DNA from: an uncultured Flavobacterium sp.
GTDB taxonomy: Bacteria; Bacteroidota; Bacteroidia; Flavobacteriales; Flavobacteriaceae
Length of the DNA stretch: 64,000 nt
Reading direction: 5' to 3'
NCBI GenBank assembly: GCA_937773775.1
Contig: CALJVL010000017.1
Span: 31,343 to 95,342, forward strand
The notes beneath the pieces are model-generated. The model ran no database searches. It saw nothing but the letters and a program-made list of their open reading frames with translations, and was not told the DNA's origin. A program made the position numbers and the translations under genes. Shown here piece by piece: positions 36,183-47,244 of this stretch. Position 1 is the stretch's first letter. Every line of letters starts with the position of its first letter.

Positions 36183-36986
36183 ATGAAGATTCTAAAATCA
36201 CTTTTTCTATTAGGCCTTTTGTTAGCAATTAGTAGTTTCGTAACAAAGGAGGAAACACTTAAGAAAACAAAAGAACAATCTAGAGAATTCTACCAACTCA
36301 AAACTTATGTTTTAAGTACGAAGCAGCAAGTTCAGTCCACTGATAAATTTTTAATAGAAGCCTACCTACCAGCACTAAAAAAACTAGGAATTAAAAGTAT
36401 TGGGGTTTTCAAACCAAAACTAAATACTGCTGATACATTAACCAAGATTATAGTTGTAATACCTTTTAAATCAATAAATCAGTTTCTCGAGCTTGATGAT
36501 AAATTATCCAAAGACAAAAACTATTTACAAGCTGGATCCGAATACTTAAATGCCAATTATAAACAACCGCCGTATCTACGTATCGAGTCCGTTCTTTTGA
36601 AGGCATTTATTGAACATCCTTTTTTAACTCTCCCTGTGCTTGATAGTCCAAGAGAGAATAGAGTGTATGAATTGAGAAGTTACGAATCAGCGACAGAGGC
36701 AATTCATATAAATAAAGTAGATATGTTTAATGCTGGTAGCGAAGTTAAACTCTTTAACCGCCTTGGTTTTAATGCAGTCTTTTATGGCCAAGTAATTTCG
36801 GGTGCGCAGATGCCAAACTTAATGTACATGACCACTTTTTCAAATCAGGAAAGTCGAGATGAGCATTGGAAAGCTTTTTCAGCGTCAGCAGAATGGAAAG
36901 AGCTGATAGCGATGGAAAAATACAAAAACAATATTTCCCATATGGATATCAGCTTTTTATACCCAACAGACTACTCAGATTATTAA
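36183..36986 (+). CDS. Exported NIPSNAP-family protein
   Basis: A 267-residue protein with an N-terminal signal or anchor (ILKSLFLLGLLLAISSFV) and two NIPSNAP domains of ferredoxin-like fold. The first covers residues ~35-140 (FYQLKTYVLSTKQQVQ), the second ~155-260 (VYELRSYESATEAIHINKV, FNAVFYGQVISGAQMPNLMYMTTF, W-K-x-F). Bacterial NIPSNAP proteins have no settled function. The gene lies between a thioesterase and an HPF-like gene and has no clear operon partner. Confidence 0.85.
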   Translation: MKILKSLFLLGLLLAISSFVTKEETLKKTKEQSREFYQLKTYVLSTKQQVQSTDKFLIEAYLPALKKLGIKSIGVFKPKLNTADTLTKIIVVIPFKSINQFLELDDKLSKDKNYLQAGSEYLNANYKQPPYLRIESVLLKAFIEHPFLTLPVLDSPRENRVYELRSYESATEAIHINKVDMFNAGSEVKLFNRLGFNAVFYGQVISGAQMPNLMYMTTFSNQESRDEHWKAFSASAEWKELIAMEKYKNNISHMDISFLYPTDYSDY

Positions 36987-37141
36987 CAAATACAAATTGA
37001 GAAATGAGTAAAAAACTAGTACAAATATAAACGTTGTGCTTTTTTTTTAAGTTGCTACATCGAACAAAAACTGTCGATATACCTGTAAATTCACATACGA
37101 TATTTGTAAATAAAATTCTTTACTACTTAGAATTAAAATCG

Positions 37142-37149
37142 TAAATTTG
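37142..37149 (+). promoter_or_regulatory. Possible -7 element upstream of the HPF-like gene
   Basis: TAAATTTG fits the Bacteroidota TAnnTTTG box, 112 bases before the HPF-like ATG. No TTG lies 17-23 bases upstream, so this is a partial match only. Confidence 0.3.
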
Positions 37150-37260
37150 GGTAAAAGCGTGCACACAGTAAAGCATTTAAGATGCGGTTTTTAAAATCGT
37201 TTTGGTCAAGCTGTAAACCGGAAATACATCGCAACCATATTAACTCTAAAAAACAGAATT

Positions 37261-37560
37261 ATGGAAATTACGACTCAATTTGTACAAAATCAAGCAAATG
37301 GAACGGCAGATGGTTTAGTGTACGAAAAATTAGAAAATTTAGCAAAACACTATAATTGGCTTATTCGAGCAAAAGTTGTTTTTAAAGAAGAAAAAAGCTC
37401 CGACGGCAAGCGAAAAGTGTGTGATATTATGTTGAATTGTCCTGGGCCCCAAATATTTGCTTCCTCTAATGAAGAATCCTTTGAAATGTCAGTTGCTGAA
37501 ACCATTCGGGACTTAGAGGTACAACTGAAAAAACGCAAAAGCGAAATAAAACCTTTTTAG
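37261..37560 (+). CDS. Short HPF/RaiA-like ribosome-associated protein
   Basis: A 99-residue protein resembling the S30AE (ribosome hibernation promoting factor) domain: MEITTQFVQNQANGTADGLVYEKLENL, then AKVVFKEEKSSDGKRKVCDIMLNCPGPQIFAS, then the helix SFEMSVAETIRDLEVQLKKRKSE. The strand-helix order and the PGPxIFA turn fit a short HPF. Such proteins bind the 30S subunit and dimerise or silence ribosomes in stationary phase. The assignment is by pattern only; the classical family signature is partly diverged. A -7-like box lies 112 bases upstream. Confidence 0.72.
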   Translation: MEITTQFVQNQANGTADGLVYEKLENLAKHYNWLIRAKVVFKEEKSSDGKRKVCDIMLNCPGPQIFASSNEESFEMSVAETIRDLEVQLKKRKSEIKPF

Positions 37561-37760
37561 ACTGTTTTCTGTCTTTTTTAATTCTTTAATAAACTGTTAT
37601 AAATGCAAAACTAGAGTGATTTCTATTGGGGCGATTATAACAATAAACACATCTGGACTGGCAATAAGAAAATTAGGCGCTATATAAAGCGCTTGATTTT
37701 CATACATAAACAAAAATTAATCTAAAAATCGGATTTGAATGCCCGATAAACTAAAGAACA

Positions 37761-38063
37761 TTGGCAAATAAAACAGCACAGCACATATTAAGTACATCCG
37801 CAAACCTCTTGGGTTTTTGCCTGTTTATTATTACCTCCCTCCACATTGGAGACAAATCAAAGAATAGCTTCATCGACGAGTTTACTTCTATCATTGCGCT
37901 TTTACTTACTATTTCTTCTGTGTTGTCCTTTTTTTCAATACGAACGCAAAATCCTAATCAAGAAAACCGACTTGAAAACATGGCCGACAAGTTCTTTATC
38001 GCATCTTTATTTGGTATTTTTGCCATTATCGTTTTTATAATTATTACCTATTGGAACAAATAA
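37761..38063 (+). CDS. Small membrane protein of unknown function (TTG start)
   Basis: A 100-residue protein with three hydrophobic segments (about residues 14-27, 39-60 and 78-97), starting ANKTAQHILSTSANLLGFCLF and ending FAIIVFIIITYWNK. The sequence reads like a conserved small inner-membrane protein of Gram-negative bacteria, but I know no function for it. The only in-frame start before the conserved region is TTG 37761; a stop lies 9 bases upstream of it and the next ATG is far inside, so TTG is almost forced. It lies between the HPF-like and DUF255 genes. Confidence 0.65.
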   Translation: MANKTAQHILSTSANLLGFCLFIITSLHIGDKSKNSFIDEFTSIIALLLTISSVLSFFSIRTQNPNQENRLENMADKFFIASLFGIFAIIVFIIITYWNK

Positions 38064-38144
38064 ATTCTTTAATAGTAATACTACTTATCAATAATTCAAA
38101 TTCATTAATATTAAAATACTACTACGCTTTTTAACAGAATCAAA

Positions 38145-40253
38145 ATGAGAATAATTCACTATATAATTATGGCTTCAATAATTTCTATATTTAGCTCTTG
38201 CAAAGGTCAAACCGAAGAGGCCAAAATCACTGAAGAAATCCATCCATTTACAAACGAGCTGATTCATGAATCTAGCCCCTATTTACTGCAACATGCCTAC
38301 AATCCAGTAAATTGGTATCCGTGGGGTGATAAAGCTTTACAAAAAGCCAAAGACGAGAACAAATTAGTTCTTATCAGCATTGGATATGCCGCTTGCCACT
38401 GGTGTCATGTTATGGAACACGAAAGTTTTGAAGATGTAGCCGTGGCAAAATACATGAATGATCATTTTGTTTGCATTAAAGTAGACAGAGAAGAACGTCC
38501 TGATGTCGATCAAGTTTACATGACAGCCGCGCAATTGCTAACTGGACGTGGCGGTTGGCCATTGAATGCCTTAGCTACAGCAGATGGAAAACCCTTTTTT
38601 GCTGGAACCTATTTTCCTAAAAAAAACTGGATGGAAATGCTTCAGCATTTTGTCGATATTCAAAATAAAGATCCAAAATCTCTAGTCGAACAAGCTCTAA
38701 AAGTAACAGAAGGAATAAAAAGTGTAGAAAACATCTCCTTTGTACAAGATGAGTCTATTGCTACGATTGCGGATTTGAATTCGATATTTAATAAGTGGGT
38801 GTCAAACTTAGATTTTAAAAAAGGTGGGAATAGCAGGGTTCCTAAATTCCCCATGCCCTCCAACTGGGAGTATTTATTGCAATACCATGCCCTATCCAAA
38901 GACCCAAAAGCATTAAAAGCGGTAACAGCTACCTTGGACAATATGGCATTTGGCGGAATTTATGAGCAACTGGGCGGTGGTTTTTCCCGTTACTCCACAG
39001 ATGCGAACTGGCTTGTTCCTCATTTTGAAAAAATGCTTTACGATAATGCGCAATTAGTTAGTTTATACAGCCACGCGTATCAATTGACTAAGAACCCTTT
39101 ATATAAAGCCGTCGTTTATGAAACTCTAGCTTTTATAGAGCAAGAATTGACTTCACCTAATGGTGGTTTTTATTCGTCTTTGGATGCCGACAGTGATGGT
39201 GAAGAAGGAAAATATTATGTCTGGACTACTGAAGAACTCAATTCCGTTTTAGCTGAAGATGCAGCATTATTTTCAGCATATTACAACTGCACAAAAACTG
39301 GAAATTGGGAAGATCAAAAAAACATCTTACATAGAAAATTATTGGATTCAGAAATAGCAAAAAAATTCAATATTTCGGTTGAAAAATTGCAAACAACAAT
39401 TAAAGCTTGTAAAGCTAAATTAACGAAAGTCCGCTCTAACAGGATCAAACCAAGACTGGATGACAAAATTCTGACCGCTTGGAACGCATTAATGCTTAAA
39501 GGCTATATTGATGCTTATCGCGCATTCGATGACACTGCCTTTTTAAACAAAGCATTAAAAAGCGCTAATTTCTTAAGCAAGAATATGATTGGAAAATCGA
39601 ATGAAGTGATGCGAAATTACAAAAACGAAAAAGCGTCGATTAATGGGCTTCTAGATGATTACGCTTTTACAATTTCGGCTTTTACCTCTCTTTACCAAGC
39701 TACATTTGATGAAAAATGGCTGTACAAAGCAAAGGATTTAAATGATTACGCGATAACTCATTTTTTTGATACAAAATCGGGCATGTTCTTTTATACTCAC
39801 AACAACCATTCTAATTTGATAGCTCGAAAAATGGAGGTCGCAGATAATGTCATCCCTTCTTCTAATTCTGAAATGGCAAAAAATTTATTCTTTTTAGGTT
39901 TGTATTATGACAATCCGGATTACACCCAAAAATCAAAACAAATGTTAACTAATATACAAGAAGATATGCACCGTGAAATTTCTTTTTATTCCAATTGGGG
40001 AATTGTAGAGCTTCAGTTTGTAAAGGAACCTTATGAAATCGCCATTGTAGGCCATGATTTTGCTAAGACTAGAAAAGCATTCGACAAAAATTATTTCCCA
40101 AATGCCATTTTCTTAGGCGGAAAAACGGAAGGTACTTTAGCATTACTTGAAGGAAAATTAATTCCGCAAGAAACTACTATTTTTGTATGTCAGGATAAAG
40201 TATGTAATCGCCCCACAACCGACGTTAAAGAAGCCATAAAACAACTAAAATAA
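38145..40253 (+). CDS. DUF255 thioredoxin-domain lipoprotein (YyaL/SSP411 type)
   Basis: A 702-residue protein. The first 19 residues end in a lipobox (IFSSC, Cys19), so this copy is predicted to be a lipoprotein. The N-terminal thioredoxin-like domain carries [20 protein letters not shown] with Cys84 and Cys87, the DUF255 hallmark, plus [14 protein letters not shown]. Residues beyond ~200 form an (alpha/alpha)6-type domain resembling glycoside epimerases ([31 protein letters not shown]). Function of the family is unclear. It is single, with a Na/Pi transporter relic downstream. Confidence 0.88.
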   Translation: MRIIHYIIMASIISIFSSCKGQTEEAKITEEIHPFTNELIHESSPYLLQHAYNPVNWYPWGDKALQKAKDENKLVLISIGYAACHWCHVMEHESFEDVAVAKYMNDHFVCIKVDREERPDVDQVYMTAAQLLTGRGGWPLNALATADGKPFFAGTYFPKKNWMEMLQHFVDIQNKDPKSLVEQALKVTEGIKSVENISFVQDESIATIADLNSIFNKWVSNLDFKKGGNSRVPKFPMPSNWEYLLQYHALSKDPKALKAVTATLDNMAFGGIYEQLGGGFSRYSTDANWLVPHFEKMLYDNAQLVSLYSHAYQLTKNPLYKAVVYETLAFIEQELTSPNGGFYSSLDADSDGEEGKYYVWTTEELNSVLAEDAALFSAYYNCTKTGNWEDQKNILHRKLLDSEIAKKFNISVEKLQTTIKACKAKLTKVRSNRIKPRLDDKILTAWNALMLKGYIDAYRAFDDTAFLNKALKSANFLSKNMIGKSNEVMRNYKNEKASINGLLDDYAFTISAFTSLYQATFDEKWLYKAKDLNDYAITHFFDTKSGMFFYTHNNHSNLIARKMEVADNVIPSSNSEMAKNLFFLGLYYDNPDYTQKSKQMLTNIQEDMHREISFYSNWGIVELQFVKEPYEIAIVGHDFAKTRKAFDKNYFPNAIFLGGKTEGTLALLEGKLIPQETTIFVCQDKVCNRPTTDVKEAIKQLK

Positions 40254-40398
40254 AAGTGTAAAATGACAAGTAAAATTCAATTGTAAACTATTTGTTTTTT
40301 GAATTTTAAATCAGGAACTACTAAAATTGCGATACACAAAAAACAGTTTTTTTTTATGACAGCCTATTTTATACTTATCTTTAAGTATATGTTTTGTT

Positions 40399-42083
40399 AT
40401 GGAAACATTCAATCATATTCTAAAACTATTAGCAGGCATCGGCTTATTTCTTTTTGCCATGTTTTTACTGGAGGAGTCTATAAAAAATCTTTCAGGTAGA
40501 AGCTTCAAGCTTTTTCTGTAACGCATTACTAAAAACAAAATTGGCGCCGCTACAGGAGGTGCAATAGTAACTGGAGTTCTTCAGAGCAGTTCCATGGTTT
40601 CATTTATGGTCTTGGCCTTTGTAGGTGCCAGAGTATTTACTATGAGAAATGCCATGGCTATAATCTTAGGGGCAAACCTAGGTACTACCCCCGATAGCTG
40701 GCTAGTTGCGACACTGGGTTTTAACGTAGATATAGAAATTATTGCTTATCCAGCAGTATGCCTTGGAGGACTTCTCCTTATCCTACTCGGTAATCGAAAA
40801 GCTGTTAAGTACTATTCTTTTTTTCTTTTTGGATTTGGCTTATTATTTATTGGACTTTCCTTTATGAAAACGGCTATGGAAGCTCCAGTCAAAATTTTTG
40901 ATTTTTCCCAATATGCTTCAATGCCATTGGCGGTTTTTCTACTCATAGGGTTTCTAATTACTTTGATTGTTCAATCAAGTTCTGTTACCATGGCAATAAC
41001 CCTGAGCGCCCTTCAAGTTGGTGCGGTAAACCTTCCCATAGCCGCAGCTATTGTACTGGGATCACAAACCGGTACGACGATCAAAATAATATTGGCTGCT
41101 GTAGGAGGAAATGCGGATAAAAAACGCATTGTACTTGGTAACGTACTCTTTAACGTATTTGTAACTGTCTTTGCCTTTTTGCTACTGAAACCTATTTTGT
41201 TTTTTATAACCGATATTATAAATATCAAAAAACACCCTTATTTGTTTAGTCGCTTTTTCTACTGTGATTAACTCAATGTCCATTTCTATTTTCTTGCCGT
41301 TGCTGGATTCGTTTACTAGTTTTTTAGAGCACTTATTCAAGGACTTCGATGTTTCAACCACCGCTTTCATAGGACACGCTTCCTTTACAGAACCTGTAAC
41401 AGCCTTAGATTTATTTAGAAGGGAAGCAAAATACTTCATTCATAATTCGATGATTTTTAATCTGGACTTGTTTAAAATTAACATTCAGATATTTCGGGAC
41501 AACCCTTATTTTAAGAGCATCAATCACAAGAATAGATTTTATTTAAAAACCAAAGAAGAAAAATATAATTTCCTAAAACAGTTGCAGGGAGAACTACAAG
41601 CTTTTTATTTGGTATTTAAGACCCAAACTAAGGGCAGAACAGCATTCTGAAATTAACCAATTAATCTCTGCAGTGCGGAGTTCCATGCATTCCGTGAAAA
41701 GCGTAAAGGACATTGACAGTAATATTTTAAATCTTAGACATTCCTCAAAAGAAATTAAATACAACTTTTTCCTCCATAATAAAAAAGAAACCGAAATATT
41801 GTATTTACAACTAAATGCGTTTTTGATCGCGGATAAAAATGCAACTTTCGAAAACCTACAAGCCGTATTTGACTCCATACAAAACAACTATACTTCTGCA
41901 CTTAATGACTTCTATGCTGAAGCACAAAACGCTACCATTGAAGAGATCGACATCACAACAGTCATCAATTTTAACAGAGAACTATTCACTTCCAATAAAG
42001 TGATGCTGATGTCGGTGAAAGACTTTTTGCTGCAAGAAAAACTAGCTGGATACTTCAACGAAATTCCAGTGTATAGAACTTAA
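40399..42083 (+). pseudogene. Na/Pi cotransporter family gene, broken at three places
   Basis: The gene begins METFNHILKLLAGIGLFLFAM at ATG 40399 and reads through the two paired QSSS motifs of the NptA/PNaS family (GVLQSSSMVSFMV and IVQSSSVTMAIT), then a PhoU-like helical C-terminus ending at 42083. Three lesions are visible: an in-frame TAA at 40519-40521 (codon 41), a frameshift in an A6 run at 41227-41232 that is repaired by one base less, and another near 41613 (TTT where TT restores LRPKLRAEQHSE). Joined, it would be about 560 residues, full length. Phosphate or sodium-linked transport would be its role if intact. Confidence 0.88.
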
Positions 42084-42270
42084 TAATATAGTATTGTACT
42101 TTTGCCTGAATTAGCCGCTTAAGGCGTTTGAAAGTCGATTATGCACCAAGATTTAAACTCAATAGTATCGAAAAGATAAACTCCCTATTTTATAAAATAT
42201 TTCCGATTTAAATTTTCATCTTTGTAACTAACTCAGTTTAAAATTTGATTTTTTCCTTAAAAAACAACAT

Positions 42271-45200
42271 TTGAAAAAGGTATTAGAAAAGGCTTTAAAA
42301 ATTTTCCAGTGGGCTATCGGAATAATCATTGTGTTATTTCTGTTAACAGTGCTACTAATTCAAATTCCTTCTTTTCAAAATCTGGTCAAAGAAAAAGCAG
42401 TTAGTTACCTTGAAGATAAGATCCAAACGAAAGTGACTGTCAAAACACTTGAAATTAAATTCCCTAAAAAATTAATTCTCAAAGGGGTTTATTTTGAAGA
42501 CAAAAAAAGGGATACCCTTTTTGCAGGAAAAAAATTATCAGTAGAGATCAACTTATTGCAGTTACTGAACAATACTGTGGAAATAAACTCCGTGGACCTT
42601 CAGGGAGTCGTTTTGAAGCTACGTAAGAATTCTGCTGGCAGCTTCAACTTTGACTACATCCTTAAAGCCTTTTCTTCACCAGTCGATACTACTAAAACAC
42701 CGATAATCATTTCTCTTGATAGAATAAATCTCGACCAAACTACTCTCGAGTTTACAGATGATTTTGCAAAAAATGATTTTTATCTTAAAATAGACCATTT
42801 AGATACTAGAATAAGAACTTTTGATTTACAACAAATGGACTATGAAGTACCTAAAGTGACGATCAAAGGACTTAAGCTTAAATTAAAACAAGGTATTGCA
42901 AGAAACACAGCCGAACCAGATAACACTCCCGCTACAATCTATAATTTTCAATTGGGTGAAATTGATCTTTCCAAAGCCAATATTGATTTTCAGGACGAAA
43001 AAACAAAATTGACCACTTCCCTATCGCTAAAAAAATTAGACATAAAATTTGACAAAACAGATCTTTACAACCGATTTATTTTAATTGACAATATTGCTTT
43101 GTCTCGTGGAAATGGAAAACTAGAATTTGGAAAATTGCAGAAGATTAAAAACGGATTGATTCCAAGTGAGCCTAATAACTGGGAAATAAAGATCCGGGAA
43201 TCCAACATAAAAAGAGTCGCTTTTGCTTACGATGATCAAAACGAAAATAGAATACAAAACGGCATCGATTACAATCATCTACAACTATCATCGGCACGAT
43301 TTAATGCAGAAGATTTGCGCTATAGTCCAGTTGGTCTTTCTGTAAAAATCAATTCACTACAATTGAAAGAGCAAAGCGGATTAGACATTCAATCTTTAAA
43401 AACCGAATTTTTCTTTGGCAAAAACAATGCGTTTCTGAAAAATTTATATCTAAAAACACCTCAAACGGTAATCAAAGACGAACTGCTTTTTGGTTATACC
43501 TCTATTGAAACCCTAAGCAAAGATTATGGGCAATTGAGCATCAATGCTTCTTTTAAAGAGAGTGAAATAGGGTTTAAGGACATTTTACTTTTTGTTCCAC
43601 AATTATCGAATAAAAAGCCCTTTACCAGTAATCCAAATGCAATCCTTAAGCTAAACAGCAAAATATACGGTACGTTAAATAACTTAACAATTCCGAAATT
43701 TGAAGTCAGTGGAATTAGCCAGACAAAAATTGCCTCCAGCGGAACTATAAAAGGCTTGCCAGATATCAATAAGGCCTATTTTGATTTGAATATCAAAAAT
43801 TTTGAATCCACTGCGAATGCTATATCCATATTTGTGCCTAAAGAAACCATTCCCAACTCAATCCAACTACCCACCTCGTTTAAAGTAAAAGGAAACTTTA
43901 AAGGAACGATACATAATTTCTCCACTGATTTGGTGATGAGCAGCAGTTTAGGTCAAGCCAAAATCAATGCGCAATTTGATCAAAGCAGGAAAAACAACGA
44001 AAAATATGATGCTCAAGCGGAACTGGAAAATTTTGATTTGGGGAAATTGATTAAAAATAAGGCTATTGGTAAAATTAGCTTAAAAGCCACCGTCAAAGGA
44101 ACTGGCTTAGATCTAAAAACAGCAAACAGTTCGATAAACGGAACCATTTTTAAAATCAATTACAACAAATATACCTATCAAAATCTAGAGCTTGCGGGAA
44201 CAATCAAAAAAGGTCTCTTTACTGCGGTCGCTAAGAGTACAGATCCAAATTTAACTTTTGATTTAATTAGCAGCGGAAGCTTCAAAGATAAGTACCCCGC
44301 CGGAAAAGTAAAATTAAATATTGATATAGCCGACTTAGATAAATTGAATTTGCACGCCGGACCATTGAAAATGAGAGCTGTGGTTGATGCTGATATTCAA
44401 TCTGCGAATTTGGACTATCTAAACGGTAAATTCAACATCACTAATCTGACTATTGCTGATGCAAAAGAACAATTCGTAATGGATTCCATAAATTTAATTG
44501 CTACTTCAGATGCTGATAAAAATACGCTATTATTGAAATCACAGGTTTTGAATGCAGAATTAAACGGAAAATACAAGCTCACAGAAATAGTAACGGCATT
44601 ATCCAATACGTTATCAAATTATTACGAGACGAAATTGTCTTCTAAAAAAAGCGCTACTCAAAAACAGCAATTGCAATTCAAAATAAAAATAACGGATAAC
44701 CCTATTTTATTAAAATTAATTCCAGAAGTAAAAAGTATTGAACCCATTTCTATTGCTGGAAGCTACAATTCCGTTAACGATTCTATCAGCTTTCATGCTG
44801 CAATTCCAAAAATAGTCTATGGTGATAATACCGTTAGTAATGCTGTACTAAATGTGGATACACAGAACAATGCTTTAGTGTATAATGTATCGGTTGACGA
44901 CATCCAGAATAAATTGATTCAATTGCCTTTTACAACTATTTCCGGAAAAGTGCAAGACAATACCGCCGACTACAACTTGCTTGTCAAAGACATAAAGGAT
45001 AAAGAACGCTACCAAATCGCAGGAACACTTAAAGGATTAAAAGGGAATAATGAGATCAGCATTGACTCAAAAATGCTATTGCTTAATTATGAATCCTGGA
45101 AAATAGCTTCCGATAATTTAGTGCGTTTTGGGAATAAAGGAATCTATGTCGATAATTTTAAATTAAGCAAGCAAAACAGTACGATCTCAGTCCAATCAGA

Positions 45201-47220
45201 ATCAAAAAGTCCGAATGCTCCAATAGCCATCGACTTCAAAAACTTCAAAATTGAGACTATTACTAGTCTATTTGAAAAAAGTGATTTACAGTTAAGCGGA
45301 AATATTAACGGAACAGTCTTAGTTAAAAATGCAAACCAGTCCCCCATTTTTACTTCTGATATAACTATTGATACTTTTACCTTCAAAAAAGATACCATTG
45401 GTACTGTAAATATCCAAGTGGATAATACAGTAGCCGACACCTACACTACCAAGATTGCAATTACAGATCAGGACAATCAGCTGAATTTAGACGGAACCTA
45501 TAAAGCAGAAGATGGAACTCTAGACATGAATCTTGCTATTGCAAAACTGCATCTTAAAAGTATTCAGGGATTCACCATGGATGAGTTAAAGGAAAGTACC
45601 GGTTTTTTTAGCGGTACTTTTAAAATATCAGGAAATACAGATCAGCCAAAAGTTTCTGGTGACTTAAAGTTTAATGAGGTTGGGTTTAAAGTGACTCGTC
45701 TTAACTCCATCTTTAAGTCAATCAACGATAAAATTTATTTTACAAATGATGCTATAACCTTTGATCGTTTTGTTATCAATGATGAAAAGGACAACGATTT
45801 AGTCATTAACGGAAACATAGATAGTCATAATTTTAATAATTTCGGTTTTGACTTGGCACTTGATGCCGTTAACTTTAAAGCGATCAATTCTGAGGTAGAG
45901 GATAATGATTTGTATTATGGACAAATGTATTTGGACAACCATTTGAAAATTGGCGGAGATCTCAATAATCCTACAGTCAATGGTAGTATTAAGGTAAATA
46001 AAGATACTAAATTTACGATCGTCCTGCCACAATCTGACCCTTCCATAGCTGATCGCGAAGGAATTGTAGAATTTATTGACCAAGATAACCCTTCGATTGT
46101 AGAAACGGTAACTGTAGACGAATCGTTGAGCATGACAGAGATAAGCGGGATCAATGCCTCTGTCAATATTGAAGTGGACAAAGAAGCGGTGTTATCAATT
46201 GTCATTGACAAAGCCAATGGAGACTTTTTAAAATTGAAAGGAGAAGCACAACTAACAGGCGGTATTGACCCCTCCGGCAAAACCTCACTAACAGGAAGAT
46301 ACGAGTTAAAAGAAGGTAGTTATGAAATGAATTTCAATATGATTAAACGAAAGTTTGACATTAAAACTGGAAGTTATATTTTATGGACAGGAGAGCCAAC
46401 GACTGCTGACATCAATATTACAGCCGTTTATAAAAATGAGGCGTCACCACTTGATTTGGTTGATGACCAACTGGGCAATGTTACGGCTTCGTTAAGGAAC
46501 ACCTACAAACAAAAAATTCCATTTGAAACTGAATTGAAAATGGAGGGAGAACTGATGAAACCAAGCATTTCTTTTGACATTATTTTACCTGATGGAAATA
46601 ATAGTGTTTCGACGGAAATCATCAATACCACCCAAGCAAAGTTGGCGCAATTACGTCAGCAACCAGATGAGTTAAACAAACAAGTTTTTGTCCTGTTGTT
46701 GCTGAATCGTTTTATAGGAGAAAATCCTTTTGCCAGTGAGTCAGCTGGCAGTTCCGTTTCTTCGATTGCCAGAGAAAGCGCCAGTAAAATTCTTTCACAA
46801 CAGTTAAATAATTTGGCTGGTGATTTAATTAGCGGTGTAGAACTCAATTTTGATTTGCAATCTTCTCAAGATTACACCACGGGGCAATTAGAAAACAAAA
46901 CAGACTTAACTGTGGGCATCTCTAAAAAATTATTGAATGATCGCCTAAAGGTAACGGTGGGAAGTAGCTTTGGATTGGAAGGACCACAACAAAAAAATCA
47001 AGAGGCAAGTAGCATAGCTGGTGATGTATCTGTGGAATACCAACTTTCAAAAGACGGAAGATATAAAATACGAGCCTATCGATTAAATAAATACCAAGTG
47101 GCACTGCAGGGACAAGTCATTGAAACCGGAATTGCATTTGTAATCACATTGGACTATAATAAATTCAAAGAATTATTTCAAAGCAACAAAACAGCAAAAG
47201 AAAAAGACAAATTGAAATAA
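42271..47220 (+). CDS. tamB: Translocation/assembly module protein TamB-like (AsmA-like, DUF490)
   Basis: A 1649-residue protein with one N-terminal membrane helix (AIGIIIVLFLLTVLLIQI) and a very long beta-rich body of repeated AsmA-like segments, ending in the TamB/DUF490 domain (GSYEMNFNMIKRKFDIKTGSYILWTG, then LLLNRFIGENPFAS near residue 1490). Such proteins bridge the periplasm and are linked to lipid transport and outer-membrane protein assembly. The start is TTG 42271 (KKVLEKALKIFQW); there is no nearby in-frame ATG. The BamA-like partner gene follows after 24 bases, so they form an operon. Confidence 0.93.
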   Translation: MKKVLEKALKIFQWAIGIIIVLFLLTVLLIQIPSFQNLVKEKAVSYLEDKIQTKVTVKTLEIKFPKKLILKGVYFEDKKRDTLFAGKKLSVEINLLQLLNNTVEINSVDLQGVVLKLRKNSAGSFNFDYILKAFSSPVDTTKTPIIISLDRINLDQTTLEFTDDFAKNDFYLKIDHLDTRIRTFDLQQMDYEVPKVTIKGLKLKLKQGIARNTAEPDNTPATIYNFQLGEIDLSKANIDFQDEKTKLTTSLSLKKLDIKFDKTDLYNRFILIDNIALSRGNGKLEFGKLQKIKNGLIPSEPNNWEIKIRESNIKRVAFAYDDQNENRIQNGIDYNHLQLSSARFNAEDLRYSPVGLSVKINSLQLKEQSGLDIQSLKTEFFFGKNNAFLKNLYLKTPQTVIKDELLFGYTSIETLSKDYGQLSINASFKESEIGFKDILLFVPQLSNKKPFTSNPNAILKLNSKIYGTLNNLTIPKFEVSGISQTKIASSGTIKGLPDINKAYFDLNIKNFESTANAISIFVPKETIPNSIQLPTSFKVKGNFKGTIHNFSTDLVMSSSLGQAKINAQFDQSRKNNEKYDAQAELENFDLGKLIKNKAIGKISLKATVKGTGLDLKTANSSINGTIFKINYNKYTYQNLELAGTIKKGLFTAVAKSTDPNLTFDLISSGSFKDKYPAGKVKLNIDIADLDKLNLHAGPLKMRAVVDADIQSANLDYLNGKFNITNLTIADAKEQFVMDSINLIATSDADKNTLLLKSQVLNAELNGKYKLTEIVTALSNTLSNYYETKLSSKKSATQKQQLQFKIKITDNPILLKLIPEVKSIEPISIAGSYNSVNDSISFHAAIPKIVYGDNTVSNAVLNVDTQNNALVYNVSVDDIQNKLIQLPFTTISGKVQDNTADYNLLVKDIKDKERYQIAGTLKGLKGNNEISIDSKMLLLNYESWKIASDNLVRFGNKGIYVDNFKLSKQNSTISVQSESKSPNAPIAIDFKNFKIETITSLFEKSDLQLSGNINGTVLVKNANQSPIFTSDITIDTFTFKKDTIGTVNIQVDNTVADTYTTKIAITDQDNQLNLDGTYKAEDGTLDMNLAIAKLHLKSIQGFTMDELKESTGFFSGTFKISGNTDQPKVSGDLKFNEVGFKVTRLNSIFKSINDKIYFTNDAITFDRFVINDEKDNDLVINGNIDSHNFNNFGFDLALDAVNFKAINSEVEDNDLYYGQMYLDNHLKIGGDLNNPTVNGSIKVNKDTKFTIVLPQSDPSIADREGIVEFIDQDNPSIVETVTVDESLSMTEISGINASVNIEVDKEAVLSIVIDKANGDFLKLKGEAQLTGGIDPSGKTSLTGRYELKEGSYEMNFNMIKRKFDIKTGSYILWTGEPTTADINITAVYKNEASPLDLVDDQLGNVTASLRNTYKQKIPFETELKMEGELMKPSISFDIILPDGNNSVSTEIINTTQAKLAQLRQQPDELNKQVFVLLLLNRFIGENPFASESAGSSVSSIARESASKILSQQLNNLAGDLISGVELNFDLQSSQDYTTGQLENKTDLTVGISKKLLNDRLKVTVGSSFGLEGPQQKNQEASSIAGDVSVEYQLSKDGRYKIRAYRLNKYQVALQGQVIETGIAFVITLDYNKFKELFQSNKTAKEKDKLK

Positions 47221-47244
47221 TGATTCTCCCTAACAAAAAAACCA

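Noticed and set aside
40299..40499. 66-codon frame ahead of the Na/Pi transporter relic
   Set aside because: It overlaps the true transporter start (ATG 40399) in another frame and reads as a shadow of that gene.
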